Notes: a model not told the origin generated them from the letters alone. DNA of 64,000 bases from Adiantum capillus-veneris (GCA_014529385.2 CM043959.1:48179928-48243927), one strand, 5' to 3'. Counted from the first letter of the stretch, positions 42,248 through 54,943 are shown. Translations and numbers: made by a program.

Positions 42248-43954
42248 TACCTCTCCGTTGGAAAGAAATTGTCCTCATATGCGAAGATAAAAATCTGCAA
42301 ACAATACTTGTCAAAAACAATGATTAGAAATTTGTATCAAATAGTAAAAGAAAAATTCATAAAATTAGACAACGATGTTTATGACTGCCGCCATCCACAT
42401 ACTACCTATTCTAGTTTCCCATACCACTAGAATAAGCAGTATATGCCATATCCTGATGAATCAGGATATCATTGGTCACACTCATCATTCAATAATCCAT
42501 TGATCTCATCAATCTCAACTCCAATTCTATAAATATTGTCGCGACAGAAAATCATCATATACCAATTCCAAATCCAAATCCGAAATATCTTTCATTTTCT
42601 ATACCCGGGTAACAAAATCATACTAGTTGCAGTGGTGGCCAGCCACTGCAGCATGATTTTGTGATTAGTGTTTCCTAAATTGGCGAATCTACACCAACAA
42701 GACGTGCTGCCTAAATCGACAAATCTGCACAAATGCTGCCTAAATTAGCGAATCTGCATTGATATTGTTTAAAAATAATGAATCTACAATTTATCAATCA
42801 TGTGCTGCCTAAATCCGCGAATCTGCACCCAGATGAGTATCTACACACAGCCTAAATTGGCGAATCTGTGTGCTTTGTGACCAATGGACTAGAGAAGACA
42901 TAAAAGGAAAAAAAATATTTACTATTTGTTTGACACCACTTTGGAGTATATCAGAAAGTTCTGGGATTATTGAAAGTACCTCAGCACGTGTGAGTATGGT
43001 CATAGCTTAATGTCAAATGCTCTCAATATCAATTCAATTGATTTCAAAGTGCAAGCCACAATATGAGAGCTGGCTGGGTTCATAACAATGTGTGGGTGTG
43101 GAGAGAGGCATAATGAAGAGAAAGCTGCAACTGTCAAACTTACACCAGAGTATAGTTAACAAATCCAAAATGTGTTAATGTTGTGTTAATAATTTGGCCA
43201 TGAGATAAAATAATATTTCGCCTATTTGGAATTTGATTTGATTTAAGTGGTGGATTGCACATTGAGAACGTACAGTCTTGGGACCTAGATTTGATAAAGG
43301 CGATCTTAAAAATAAATTAAACTGGAACACAAAGAAAAAAGTGATCCATAATCTTGTTGAAACTGAAATGTGAGAGACAACTTAGCAAGAACAAAAACTT
43401 TGTAGTTCTAACTTAATAGCATAGATCAATCTAGACTAGTCACAAACAAACATAAAAGATAGGAACGAGAATCGATTTGATCGTATAGCTCAATGTAAGA
43501 GACAAAATGACACTGATTACTTACAGACATCTACCATGATTATCCTTAGTTTGATTAGAAAGTGAGGAGGAATTATAAACAACACAAAATTAATATGGTC
43601 TTAGTTGCTCTATCCTAGAAGCCTTCATTTACGACATACATTTCTAGTCAAACATAAAATGATGTAAGAGAATGAAGGTTTCTTGTGCATTAAAAAAAAT
43701 GCCTTGCAAAACCAGGTAATTAAACTTGTCAGTTAAACTTGTAGTGGGTATGATGGGAGTCTACAACTTGTACAAATTACTTAAAGCATGCTAAATAATG
43801 CCTTGATAGTCAGATAACACGGATGACAAGAGGTATACCCTTGTCATTCAAAATTAGGGTGAAATAAAGGTCTAATTCGATTGAATAGAATAATAAGGAT
43901 GCATGAAGCAGGGAATGCCGGTTTGTGTATTATCAAGACATTCAAGAAGTATGT
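42248..43954. other. E internal region, left part
   Basis: AT-rich, with no convincing coding frame. It holds a short degenerate repeat (42,677-42,870) and runs up to the insertion site of element L. Confidence 0.6.
42677..42870. repeat. Degenerate CCTAAATTGGCGAATCTGCAC repeat
   Basis: Five spaced copies of a roughly 20-bp motif (near 42,677, 42,711, 42,740, 42,810 and 42,852), separated by unequal spacers. Confidence 0.75.
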
Positions 43955-44255
43955 TGTTAACCCTCACGGCTCACGGACACCCCATCACCTACGACGGACG
44001 TGTATTATGTATTTGGTAGAGTCAGGTACCGGGCTTGTCGGACCAATAGGAACAGGGTAAGGGTGATCGCCGATGAGAGGCGCACTCTAACTGGGACATT
44101 CAAGGGATTAGTTAGCTAAGCATGGGCGCCCAAGTGTGAATGGTGTGAGCTCATATAAAAGCCAACTAAACCTAATTTTTACTCATTCTCTCATTTGTGC
44201 AATAGAAGAGTGCTCTTGCTCCATCTCCATCTCCATCTTCTTCTTCTTCACCTCC

Positions 44256-44348
<93 letters not shown>

Positions 44349-44591
44349 TGTGTGTGATCGAGCATTACGAAGGCACGACGGCGGCAAAGCGGTTGAGCGC
44401 GGCACGACTGCAGCTTCTTCTTCATCGCGGCGAGGAATCCACCACGAAGGCGAGCGTAGAGCGGTGAGTGACACACCCTTTGCTCTCTTGAGCTTTCTAG
44501 TTTAGGCTTGTTGTGTGCTTGGAGCCATTTGTGGCTCGCACACGGTGTATTGGCAAGTCTCTTGCTTCGACAGTGCGGCAAGGAGCGCACA
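43955..44591 (+). repeat. L 5' LTR
   Basis: TGTTAACCCTCACGG...GCGCACA. It contains a TATAAAA box at 44,154-44,160 and a compound (GT)n(GA)n tract at 44,257-44,344, which is longer than in the 3' copy. Confidence 0.93.
44154..44160 (+). promoter_or_regulatory. L LTR TATA box
   Basis: TATAAAA, conserved at 48,588-48,594 in the 3' LTR. It lies about 100 bp upstream of the GT/GA tract. Confidence 0.6.
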
Positions 44592-44595
44592 TTTT

Positions 44596-44613
44596 TGGCG
44601 CCGCTGCCGGGGA
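44596..44613 (+). promoter_or_regulatory. L primer-binding site
   Basis: TGGCGCCGCTGCCGGGGA, four bases after the LTR. Closely resembles the site common in Athila/Tat-type gypsy elements, usually attributed to an Asp tRNA primer; the tRNA match was not checked. Confidence 0.8.
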
Positions 44614-45517
44614 TATGCCCTACACTAAGCTCGGTTAGCACTTTACGCTTTCTTGTGGTGCAATTTCTATCATAGGAAAGGCAGGGAATGAGTGTGTGTA
44701 GTTATGTGGAGATTTCTGTTTTTTGCGTTTTCTACGTTTTCTGGTTTGCACTGCACAGTTAGCATTTCTTGCGATTTTGCATCTTCTGCATTTTCTGGTT
44801 CTGTCAAGTTTCAATTGGTGCATTTTTCTGTATTTTCTCTGTTTTTTCAATTTTCTGCATTTCTTGCGTTTTTCTCAATTTCTGCAATTTTTGCATTTCT
44901 GCATTTTCAATTTCTGCGTTTTCTGCATCAAAGAAAAAAAAAATAATTTTTTTTTTTAAATAAAAAAAATTCGGAAAATAAAAACGCGAGTGAGTGGGCG
45001 GTTAAATTTTCGAAAATAAAAAACGTGAGTTTTAAAACGGACGGGTTGGTTTGTATAAAAGATAGATCGGGATCGGTTCCCCAAGCCCAAGCCCAAGCCC
45101 AAGCCTAGGCCCAGGCCTCAATCCTTAGTCTTATGATATATACTAGACTCACTCTTATATATATACCCTACTCCCTCAAGAGAGAATGAGAGCATGTGGG
45201 ACAAGTCCTCCACTCTCCTCCCTTCTCTTCCCACTTGCACCCTTAGACTTTCTAGTTTGGGCCTAGTTCCGTACTGGAAATTGACAGTTTTAGGGATTCC
45301 GAGAGCATAGAGTGACTAAACGGAGGGCTGTAAGCACGGCACGACCCTCTGACCGAGACGCTCGTTTTGAGCTATCATACGCTCTATTCTATAGCCGGGT
45401 CAGAAAAAAAGGACCAAAAAGTCAAATTAAGGAAATACTTGAGTTGCAAAACACCCAAAAATACTAGGTGAGCAGCCTTCACGGGCACTCACTGACACTT
45501 CTAGGGGATCAAGTCAT
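44614..45517. other. L leader
   Basis: T-rich, with many TTTTCTGCATTT-like words (44,715-44,930), an A-rich stretch near 44,930-45,020, and a short GCCCAA repeat at 45,085-45,115. No gene seen. Confidence 0.6.
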
Positions 45518-46222
45518 ATGAACCTACGCTCTGGACGAGTGTTAGAGCACGATCACATTGGTAGTGCCTCTGTTCATACGGACACCCATTACCCATCCAC
45601 GATAGGCTCTAGACCCTCAGCGGGGACACAAGGTAGCACCACCCAAGACCCAAAAATAGCCGCTAGTGATTCCTCCTCCGACTCAGAAATCATGGAAGCA
45701 TACCCTACCCAAAACACTGAGAGAGAAGGCCATGCACCTCCCGAAGCTCCACAGCCTAGTACTAGTATGTTTAGCCGTTTCATGGAAACATTAGGTAGAG
45801 CTACTCGCTCGGAATGTGATGCAAATGAAGCACACGAAGGGGGTGGGGAAGTGGACTCTCCTTTCACATCGCACGTGGACCCCACACCCCCAAAGAGTGT
45901 CCATATGGATATCCTACCTGGGATGACTGAGTCGGACAATGTGGATTGGGTCCACCTAGCAGCAACCATAGACACTTGGGGAAATAGGGGGACGACCTGG
46001 GTAACACCTGAGGGGGATGAAATGCATGTACCCTTAAATATGCTACAAGAAATGCATATCGCTTCCGACAAGACTCATCCTAATGTAACGAAGAAAACAT
46101 ACAAGTGGGTCCCTAAAGCTTCTTTAGTGACCATAGCTAGTGCTAAAAAACAGAAGCCTTGTAAGAAACGTAACACTCGCTCCAAGAAAAGTAAGAAAAT
46201 GTTGCGATGGATCCCTAAATGA
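45518..46222 (+). CDS. L gag-like protein, part 1
   Basis: The ATG at 45,518 opens MNLRSGRVLEHDH, like the G1 gag start (MNLRSGRSYQHR). The rest is polar and disordered: Ser/Asp-rich, then VDWVHLAATIDTWGNRGTTWV. It ends in a Lys-rich segment containing YKWVPKAS and LRWIPK. No zinc knuckle or protease. A stop (46,220-46,222) separates it from part 2 in the same frame. Confidence 0.6.
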   Translation: MNLRSGRVLEHDHIGSASVHTDTHYPSTIGSRPSAGTQGSTTQDPKIAASDSSSDSEIMEAYPTQNTEREGHAPPEAPQPSTSMFSRFMETLGRATRSECDANEAHEGGGEVDSPFTSHVDPTPPKSVHMDILPGMTESDNVDWVHLAATIDTWGNRGTTWVTPEGDEMHVPLNMLQEMHIASDKTHPNVTKKTYKWVPKASLVTIASAKKQKPCKKRNTRSKKSKKMLRWIPK

Positions 46223-46225
46223 CTA

Positions 46226-46630
46226 TTGGAAGCCCAAGGCTACTATCAAGGAAATGATCAAATCTGGGTGCCAAAACGTAGATTGTGCTCTTACCTAACA
46301 CCTGACCCAAGTGAGCCCAATCCCGTAGCTCCAAAACGAATCAATGATCGTGGAAAGAAAAAAATCACAGAATGCTACACACCCGCTCCCGAGCTAGTTT
46401 GGGTACCAAAGAAAGAACGAATCGTTCCACCTAGCTCAGGAAGGGGGGAGTCCCGTGAAGCTTCTAGCTCCTCATGTAATACATCCATAGAGGTAAAAGC
46501 CTCTACACAACCTTCATCTATAGTAGTGGACCTCCATGAAGCTACAAAAAATCCACACCTCCCAGTGTTCAAGAATCACCTGATGAACCACTTCAAGTTC
46601 GATCCTGGGAGAGTACCTTACCACCCTTGA
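46226..46630 (+). CDS. L gag-like protein, part 2
   Basis: Continues in the same frame after one stop, with two more W-V-P-K motifs (QIWVPKRR, LVWVPKKE), then a Ser/Pro-rich region and NHFKFDPGRVPYHP. Together with part 1 there are four W-(V/I)-P-K repeats. Function unknown. Confidence 0.5.
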   Translation: MEAQGYYQGNDQIWVPKRRLCSYLTPDPSEPNPVAPKRINDRGKKKITECYTPAPELVWVPKKERIVPPSSGRGESREASSSSCNTSIEVKASTQPSSIVVDLHEATKNPHLPVFKNHLMNHFKFDPGRVPYHP

Positions 46631-48388
46631 AACTTGACGAGGCACCTAGGGTAATAGAAAACTACTGGCAAAAATCCTCACCTATTACCAACTGGAACAA
46701 TTGGTTTCAAAGGGTGACAAGCTCATTTCAAATGGTATGATCTACCCAAGGAAGGGGGGAGTGTTTGTGGACATCCATCATTCACTTGCTTCCCTCTCAA
46801 CCTTTTTCCCTGACCTCTATATCTCCCAATCTTAGGGAATGTACATATAAAGCTTTATACTCACAAAAAAAAAAAAACAAAAAAAAAACAAAAAATAAAG
46901 AGCAAGAGCAATTAGCAAACGAGTATGCACATTAAAAGTCAAAACATTGACTCAGACCTACACATTTACATCCGGTACACTGAAACAGAAACCTATGTCA
47001 TGAAACACCTTTGATCCTCATCACTTGAGTGATGGAGGGTAGGTAAGATTAGTACGATAGGAGTGTTTCTGTTTTAGAGTTGAGTGATTAGCAAAGATCT
47101 CTTTTCCTACTAATGTGCCTCCTGGAGGTATTTCTTTTGTTTCCTAGTGTGTACAGGAGCGTGTTGCTATTGATAGGATTTGGACCTTCATGGAACCTTT
47201 CTCTCGTTCACACTTCAAATCAAGCGCGACCATCAACACAAACAGGTGTTTTATGTCCATTAGCATTGCCCTTATCTTTTGGCATCTATGATTGTCTGCT
47301 TTGATTGTGATTGGTAGCATAATATTCAGCGCATTGGCTTAGTATCAAACATTTAATTCAATGTAATGTTTTGTCATAATCAATTGTCTAGGTTTAAAAA
47401 TCAAGCAGTCCGACTAAGCTAGTTTGACCAAGCTAGGTATTAGAAATCTTCTCTTAATACCATGGGGAATGCCTTCCTAATAAGCAATGGTTACTTAGGT
47501 TCTTAATCCGATTTAGGCAGCATTGTATGAAATGTACTAGGGCTTTCTAGTGGGCTTAACCCTGGTGACCTTTAGCTTAAGTATTATAAAGGGAGTTTAC
47601 TAATGTGATGAGCCTGGGGAGGGTAACAATGTTATATGACCCCCCAAAGTTACAAAATTAAAATGCTGAAAATGAACAAACAAAAAATCAAAGTGCCACA
47701 ATGTAAAATTTTAAGCTGGAAGAGAAATCCCTGCTTAAATTGGTACTTCACTCACATGTATCGCCTATGGTACTAGAGCCCTAGAGGTTCCCAGTGTGGG
47801 CGCTTTTCCTTGAAAAGCAAAAAACCCAAGGCATAAAAAATAAGCACACACATCAAATTGAATCACTGTGAAAAGACTTTGGGGGGTCAAAGAAAAAGTA
47901 ATCAGTCAGGCGATGATTTCATGAGAAATTCCTTTTATGGTAGCTTAACTACAAGGTCTTCTAGATATAGCCTCTAGTCAGCCCTCGAACATGAATACTT
48001 GGCTCTCGCGATTAAACAACTTAATTGACCACTGAAAATTAAGAAGCTTACCCATGGTATTAATATTCGATCTCTAGTGCCTTTCGATCATCAAATTAGC
48101 GACCCCGGACTTGTTTAATTTTTTACCTTTACATCTGTTTATGCATTTGATTACATTGCAATTTAATGTTCATTGCTAACAAATTGTTTGAAATTCTTTT
48201 ACCAATCAATTTGTCTACCTTAAACTGCATATGCTTTTTAAGAGAATGCAATTACTGTGCCAATGTTGTTGGATTTTGCAGTGACTGAAGAAGGCTAAGG
48301 ACATTCATCTCAAATGCTCTTCCACCTCGACGAACCAGCTTCAACTCAATAGCTTCCGAGGACGGAATCTACATCAGGAAGGGGGGCA
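46631..48388. other. L 3' non-coding region
   Basis: About 1.75 kb without recognisable coding sequence. It includes an A-rich run (46,866-46,895) and ends in the purine tract beside the 3' LTR. Confidence 0.6.
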
Positions 48389-48691
48389 TGTTAACCCTCA
48401 CGGCTCACGGACACCCCATCACCTACGACGGACGTGTATTATGTATTTGGTAGAGTCAGGTACCGGGCTTGTCGGACCAATAGGAACAGGGTAAGGGTGA
48501 TCGCCGATGAGAGGCGCACTCTAACTGGGACATTCAAGGGATTAGTTGGCTAAGCATGGGCGCCCAAGTGTGAATGGGGTGAGCTCATATAAAAGCCAAC
48601 TAAACCTAATTTTTACTCATTCTCTCATTTGTGCAATAGAAGAGTGCTCTTGCTCCATCTCCATCTCCATCTTCTTCTTCTTCACCTCCTT

Positions 48692-48736
<45 letters not shown>

Positions 48737-48987
48737 GGAGAGTGTGTGTGCGATCGAGCATTATGAAGGCACGACGGCGGCGAAGCGGTTGAGCGCGGCA
48801 CGACTGGAGCTTCTTCTTCATCGCGGCGAGGAATCCACCACGAAGGCGAGCGTAGAGCGGTGAGTGACACACCCTTTGCTCTCTTGAGCTTGCTAGTTTA
48901 GGCTTGTTGTGTGCTTGGAGCCATTTGTGGCTCGCACACGGTGTATTGGCAAGTCCCTTGCTTCGACAGTGTGACAAGGAGCGCACA
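48389..48987 (+). repeat. L 3' LTR
   Basis: 599-bp copy of the 5' LTR with a shorter GT/GA tract (48,691-48,737). Followed by TATGT. Confidence 0.93.
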
Positions 48988-50700
48988 TATGTGTGTGTGC
49001 GCGCCTATATCATCCGAATTGACAAGTGAGTGAGTGTGGGTGTGTTTAGTGTTCTCTAGATAATACGGTCATAACTAATACCCTCGACAGTGTTTAGGTC
49101 TACATGCCAATGGGACATTATATTGTTGTGCCCCAACACTCTTCATGAAACCCGCATCATATGTAGCCCCAATACCAAATACCACTACCATCCATGCGTC
49201 AAATGCGATTGATTATAAACAGAAGCAATTGTAAACATGAGTAATATCATGCAAGAATTTCCCCTCTTTCACTGTATGTAGGTAAAGCTTACCATCGATT
49301 TCTAGCTGTAGAAAGCCACAAAAATAAAATTCAAAAAATATGAGAATCATTCTTAGTTAGAGTGTACTCATTTCCAATATATATAACACATTTTTAGAAG
49401 AGAGGTAATGAGACTCTAAGCTAATCAGAAGAGATGTCGCCCTAGTAGTATTTGTTGCAAGTTGATAGATTGCATTGGTTGCAGGTGTGTGTGCACAAAT
49501 TGCAGACAAGGTGGGGGGAGAGAGAGAGAGAAAGTAATTAATTGAAATTTTATATTAACGGCGGTCAGCAAAATATCAAATTTCCTATGAGACCAATCTG
49601 ATACAATCCTTGTGGATCTAAACCAATGTTTGTGTACTAAAATAAAATGAAGTAAAGTGAAAAACTAAATGAAAGAAAAAACCCTAAAAACATCACACTG
49701 AAATCGCCATCATCATTGTCGATGACTGAGGATACATGGCATCGAGCGTTGTGCGACATTGCCCCGCTGAAGAACGTCATCAATGTGCACCGTTGTAAGT
49801 AGCGATACTAGGAGACCGGGTCGATGATGTGATCTGACATGCATGTTCTTGTGAGCGGCGAGCTGCGTGAGCGAAGTGGCCCTACCTCTTTCTGCAACGA
49901 TGACTACCTCTGCTGAGCCACTGAGGTTGCTCTTAGTTCATTGGGGGGTTTATGCTAATGCTTTTTCTGCAATCAAGTCAAGACTGTTGGAACAATTCTG
50001 GTTTGAGATTGAGAAGTTGAGCTGAGATTTTATGGCTTTTGTAGCAAAAATGGAATTTATAGGAGGAGGGAGTGTTCCCAAATGTCTTTACTTCCATCCT
50101 CTCTCCCTCCAGGCTCCACTTTTGACACGTTCAAAGAGGCCATACGAAGAGGCTACATCCTTCTCAGCTTTATTGGCTTGCATCCTTCTCAGTTCACCTA
50201 CTTGAATTGTTGGTGTTCGTGTGATGGTGTAGTTTTTCATGAAAGGTTCACAAGCAGGACACACTCGGCAAGAGATAGTGGAGGATGCAGCGCTACAAAA
50301 GAGGGCAAGTGCAAGGGAGCGAGGGAGCTTGACCAGGAGGAGCAGGTGGTCAGTAGCTCACGTGGATGACATTCAAAGGGCTGGCTATAGAGGCCGCAAG
50401 AGGAGAGCTGCCTGTTCGCAGAGAAGGGCCGAAAGGGACATGCAGGGCCGTCGATTGTTGTAGGACCTGGGATGGTGAGGGGTCGGGGGTTGTGAGTTGT
50501 GTGTGTGTGCGCTGGTTGCATGCGAGGAAGAGACTAGGTCCATTGTTTGGCGCCATGCATAACACAAAAGTGGTGGGCAATGGTTAGCGTTCAATACTGG
50601 GAGTGGGGTGTGGTATAAGTGAAGGTGGGTGGGAGCGGGCTGCATGGTAGGTAGGCTCTTAAGTAAGGGTTTCTCCCTCCATCTCGTCGTTAGTGGGTGG
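48988..50700. other. E internal region, middle part
   Basis: No protein recognised. GC content rises after 49,700, and several unrelated open frames (50,082-50,645) overlap on both strands, which argues against coding. It could be captured host promoter or leader DNA, but nothing proves it. Confidence 0.5.
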
Positions 50701-50812
50701 CTATAGTTAACTGTGAGAGAGAAATTGTTTATACATGTTGTCGAGCAGCAACCAGCTCATGCAACATGTATGCAAGCGCCAGTCGACGCAAACGAGGGGA
50801 ATAGTTGCTATT

Positions 50813-51100
<288 letters not shown>

Positions 51101-51103
<3 letters not shown>

Positions 51104-51885
51104 TTTGCATGGGAGTTGAGTGATGGCCGACAGCTATGGTAAGCATGAGGACGATTGCTTCTTTCATTGGTTGCCATCCTTTTTCTATGATGTGTTGTAT
51201 GTCAAGAACAACTCCTTGTTTGCCTTCCCCAAGTGGCTCAAAACTGCAAGAGAGAGTTGGACGCAGTGGTTGGGTTTTCTAAAGAGAAAAAAAATAAATT
51301 ACGGTTGCATGTACTTAAGTGGGGGTTGATGAGAAGATGAAGAAAAAAACCAATGGTAGCATGGGAGCTTGTGGCGACGTTGCATGGCGACGTGAACTGT
51401 GAGTTAACCAAAAAAAGAAGAAAAAGTACAATCCTCTTATTGCATGCAAGAACGAGAATTGTGAGAGGCAGTGGATGGTTGAGGAGGGTTTGTTGGCATT
51501 ATTGGTGGCCATGCTAAAGCGATGCTGAAATTGCTGCACGTTAATGCCGCCGTGGATGGTGACGACAAGGTGTCATTTTTCTAGTGTTGGCCTTGCCGTT
51601 GGTTGACATAGCCCATGCCCTTTGGCCCTGGTGTTACACTCGCAAGGGTCTCAGCTCCGCGAACTTTCTGCTGCCACTGATGATTATTGAGCTAGGGCGT
51701 CACTACCTAAAAATCCTAAAGTTGGAGTGCTCCTTGAAAATCCTTGCAATACCCATCTCTGCCATCGGCTGAACTATTGCGAGCATACTACCATGTCGTC
51801 ATGATGCTATTGGATGACGTGGGATAGAGGTAATTTGGGATGTGAAGAAGTCGCTTCACTTCATATAAATAAATAATTTCTTTAG
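51101..51885. other. E internal region between GA array and foldback
   Basis: No supported gene. Short open frames only. Confidence 0.5.
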
Positions 51886-52306
51886 ACACCCATTAGAAAA
51901 TTTCGAAGGTCATTTGGAGGGCCTTGTAAGAAACTGTATTTCTCTCTCTAGAAACTTTTTTTAAAATGTACTTGCACCTTGTGAGTACGTCCAAAAGGAC
52001 AACCAGAAACTCTAAAAAGTAGATTTATATTCCCAATCGTCCTTGAAAATGGTTACTTTTTTATCTAATGCGAGCATCTTTTTCAGGAGGCAGGGAGGCA
52101 GGTGCGGCGCATTCAATGCAGCTTACGTCATCACTGGAACTTGAAATGTCACAAACTATCAAATAGTAATAGATTTTGAGGCTTTTGACACCACCAATGC
52201 GTCGAAAATGCCAAAATACCCTAAAAACGAATGTCTACTTGTCTCGTTCCGACATCGGAGAGGCAAAAAATATCAAAAAACCCAAAAAAATGGGCTTTTT
52301 ACTTAA

Positions 52307-52354
52307 GGCGCGCGAGGAGGCATTCTAAAATTCTAGAATGGCCCCCTGCGCGCC
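52307..52354. repeat. GGCGCGC palindrome 1
   Basis: A 48-bp imperfect hairpin, GGCGCGCGAGGAGGCATTC paired with GAATGGCCCCCTGCGCGCC around an AT-rich centre. It resembles GGCGC-type subterminal palindromes known from some plant CACTA-type elements. Confidence 0.85.
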
Positions 52355-52482
52355 ATTAGTACAAAACTTCTTTTAGTGGTTTTTGGACACTTATCTTTCA
52401 AGAAAGCCCCTTTTTAGAGGTTTTTTGACATTTTCCTCTCAAAAAGCTTCCTAAAAAGAGGAAAAAAGGGCCTTTTACTACC

Positions 52483-52530
52483 GGCGCGCGAGGAGGCATT
52501 CTAAAATTTTGGAATGCTCCCTCGCGCGCC
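52483..52530. repeat. GGCGCGC palindrome 2
   Basis: The second hairpin, 176 bp from the first, GGCGCGCGAGGAGGCATTC paired with GGAATGCTCCCTCGCGCGCC. Flanks TTTACTA(C)C and GTTAGTAAA extend the symmetry. Confidence 0.85.
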
Positions 52531-52946
52531 GTTAGTAAAATATTCTTTTAGGGGTTTTGACATTTTTTTCCTCTTTGGATATCGGAGCGAGGCAATTAGA
52601 CATTCATTTTTAGGATATTTGGGCGTTTCGGACGCATTGACAGTATCAAAAGTTTCAAAATCTTCCACCACTTGATAGTTTTGTGACTTTTTGAGTTTCA
52701 GTGATGACATAAGCCGTATTAAATGCACCGCATGTATCTTCTGAAAAAGGTGCTCACATTAAATGAAAGAGAGTGATTGTCTTCAAGGACCACTAGATTA
52801 TTAAATGAGGAGAGTGACACCTTTTATATTTTTGTTAATATCAATCTATTTTTCTACGTAACGTAGACTCTTCTCTCATTGGAGGAGCTTATTTTCCTCT
52901 CTCTTCCAAAAGGCCCTCCAAAAGACCTCCGAAATCTCCTAATGTT

Positions 52947-53553
52947 TCCCATGGTGGTAAAAAGGTTCTTCTATTGTCTTCTCGACTACTAGCTCTTGGG
53001 TTCAAAACCACTCGATAGCCATTTCAGGCCTCTTGGACGCCTACAAGTCTCTTGGATTTCGCACTAAGATGATCAAACAATTGGTATTTGGTATGTCTAA
53101 GTTCAAGATTTGGTATCCTAGATCTTGAAGGTTTTCATGGGAGTATTCTCACTACATGCATTAAATCTTCTCTACTAGTACTTCTTCTTCTACTACTACT
53201 ACTATAACTCGTACTCTCTATTCTCATAACTTGATCACATGTATGTACATCCTCTTTTAATTTATGTATCTCTACATACTTAGTTTAATCCACTTTGAAT
53301 CTCGCATCATTATGGCATAAATATCCGTAAACATCTAAGACCTTCGGAGCTCCATTAAAATAGTTGCACTAATTTTCAAGGACTATCGAATCAAACAAGA
53401 GCCATGAGTTGTACAGGACAATTAACACTAATTTTGAGAAGTCTAATAAACTAAAGGCATGTGCAAGTAGAAGAGGAAAAAAAAAACATCAAACAAAAAT
53501 GAAGTACTTAGCTGTTGATTATCAAGATCTTTAATATTTGGAATGTAGCCTAC
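52947..53553. other. E leader beside primer site
   Basis: AT-rich with a short TAC/TTC repeat (about 53,175-53,205). No gene seen. Confidence 0.55.
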
Positions 53554-53565
53554 GCTCTGATACCA
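53554..53565 (-). promoter_or_regulatory. E primer-binding site (initiator-Met type)
   Basis: Minus strand TGGTATCAGAGC, one base inside the right LTR. It fixes the element's orientation. Confidence 0.9.
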
Positions 53566-53566
53566 C

Positions 53567-54049
53567 TGCTAAACGGGAGCACGGAGAGCCTTGCAAAATA
53601 CGATCGAAATAGCACATAGCAAGCCATAAATCGACAAAATTGTATACCTAGCAAACATCATTGCACATACTCCGAGCCGTACGCAATACGAGAGAAACAT
53701 AGAGAGAAAGAGGGCAAGAGAGCGTTCATGCACACCTCCTAGAGCGGAGTGCTACGCCTAGCACGGCGAGAGAGAAGAGAGGAGAGAAGACAAGAATACA
53801 CAGAGACTGGGTGCAATCTCCCCCTGTGCAAGAGTGACCATTTCCCTCTTGCACGTATTTCATTTATAGATTTCTTGAATGGTCAATGTGAGTACAAACT
53901 GCCCGGCCGGTCATAAATGGCCAAAGCTCATAAAAGAGCACTTAAATAATAAAATGTACAATATATATATTTCCATTCTCATAGGCCTAGTTTGATCCAC
54001 TCTTTTCCACCTGTCACAGCTGCAATAATAAAATATCAATTTCATAACA
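53567..54049 (-). repeat. E 5' LTR
   Basis: 483-bp partner of 41,764-42,247, TGCTAAACGGG...CATAACA on the plus strand. Confidence 0.92.
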
Positions 54050-54219
54050 TACGAGGATTACATCGAGTTCCACCAGCAGTGCTGCAACACGTGCTCTTTT
54101 GTTCTCTCACAGTCCTTGAAGGGAGGGGGTGAGCAATGCCTTGGGGAGAGGGAAGGTTTCATTGTTGAAGGGGGACAGGAGAAGGAGGATAGGCCAAGGG
54201 AGGAGGGCGCAAGGCTGTT

Positions 54220-54326
<107 letters not shown>

Positions 54327-54648
54327 GTATGTGCAGCAATAGCGCAGGCATGACAGGAGCTGAGGCAGAGAAAGTGTGGAGCAAAATGATGGAGGCTAGA
54401 CGTTGCAGAGCGATAGAGGCAAGGTAGTGTAGCGACGCAGGGGGAGCAAGGTATGGAGGGGAATATTCGCCGTTAATAACTTTTTTTTAAAGTGGAGCGA
54501 GTAGTAGGAGTGTTCCCTAAAGGTTCTACCCGGCTGTTTTAATTCAAAAAACAACTAGAATCTTTGACAATGCTAGGATCAAGGCAACTCGAGACTCTAT
54601 TAGACGTAATTTTTTACGACTATTTTAGGAAGCTCGCCTCCCTCCCCT

Positions 54649-54688
<40 letters not shown>

Positions 54689-54785
54689 GCTTGTCCACAC
54701 ATGGCTTCATGTTGTACAGGCCTCTCTCTCTCTCCCTCTCTCTCCTGCTCTCCTTTTCTGCTTATCTACACATGGCTGCATGCCA

Positions 54786-54943
<158 letters not shown>

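Larger units (their letters stand above)
43955..48987 (+). mobile_element. L: non-autonomous LTR element, TSD TATGT
   Basis: 5,033 bp bounded by LTRs (43,955-44,591; 48,389-48,987) and a perfect 5-bp duplication TATGT. It has a TGGCGCCGCTGCCGGGGA primer site and a GGAAGGGGGGCA purine tract. Only a gag-like frame is present (45,518-46,630). No protease, RT or integrase is detectable. It resembles plant LARD/TR-GAG-type elements that rely on an autonomous partner. Confidence 0.92.
51888..52946. mobile_element. Roughly 1-kb foldback (long inverted repeat) element
   Basis: Left and right halves are diverged reverse complements of each other. CATTAGAAAATTTCGAAGG at the left edge pairs with CCTCCGAAATCTCCTAATG at the right edge. 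Inner blocks also pair: GCATCTTTTTCAG, GTCATCACTG, AACGAATGTCTA, and GGCGCGCGAGGAGGCATTC. Arms are about 400-450 bp with many indels. No protein. No clear target duplication. Two 48-bp GGCGCGC palindromes lie in the centre. Confidence 0.75.

Noticed and set aside
44172-44641. Frames spanning the LTR of element L on the minus strand (and 48,606-48,986)
   Set aside because: They exist only because of the GT/GA tract in the LTR and appear in both LTR copies; no protein family resemblance.
49700-50650. Host gene in the GC-richer part of element E
   Set aside because: Open frames occur on both strands with no recognisable domain, start context or splice structure; noted only as possible captured DNA.
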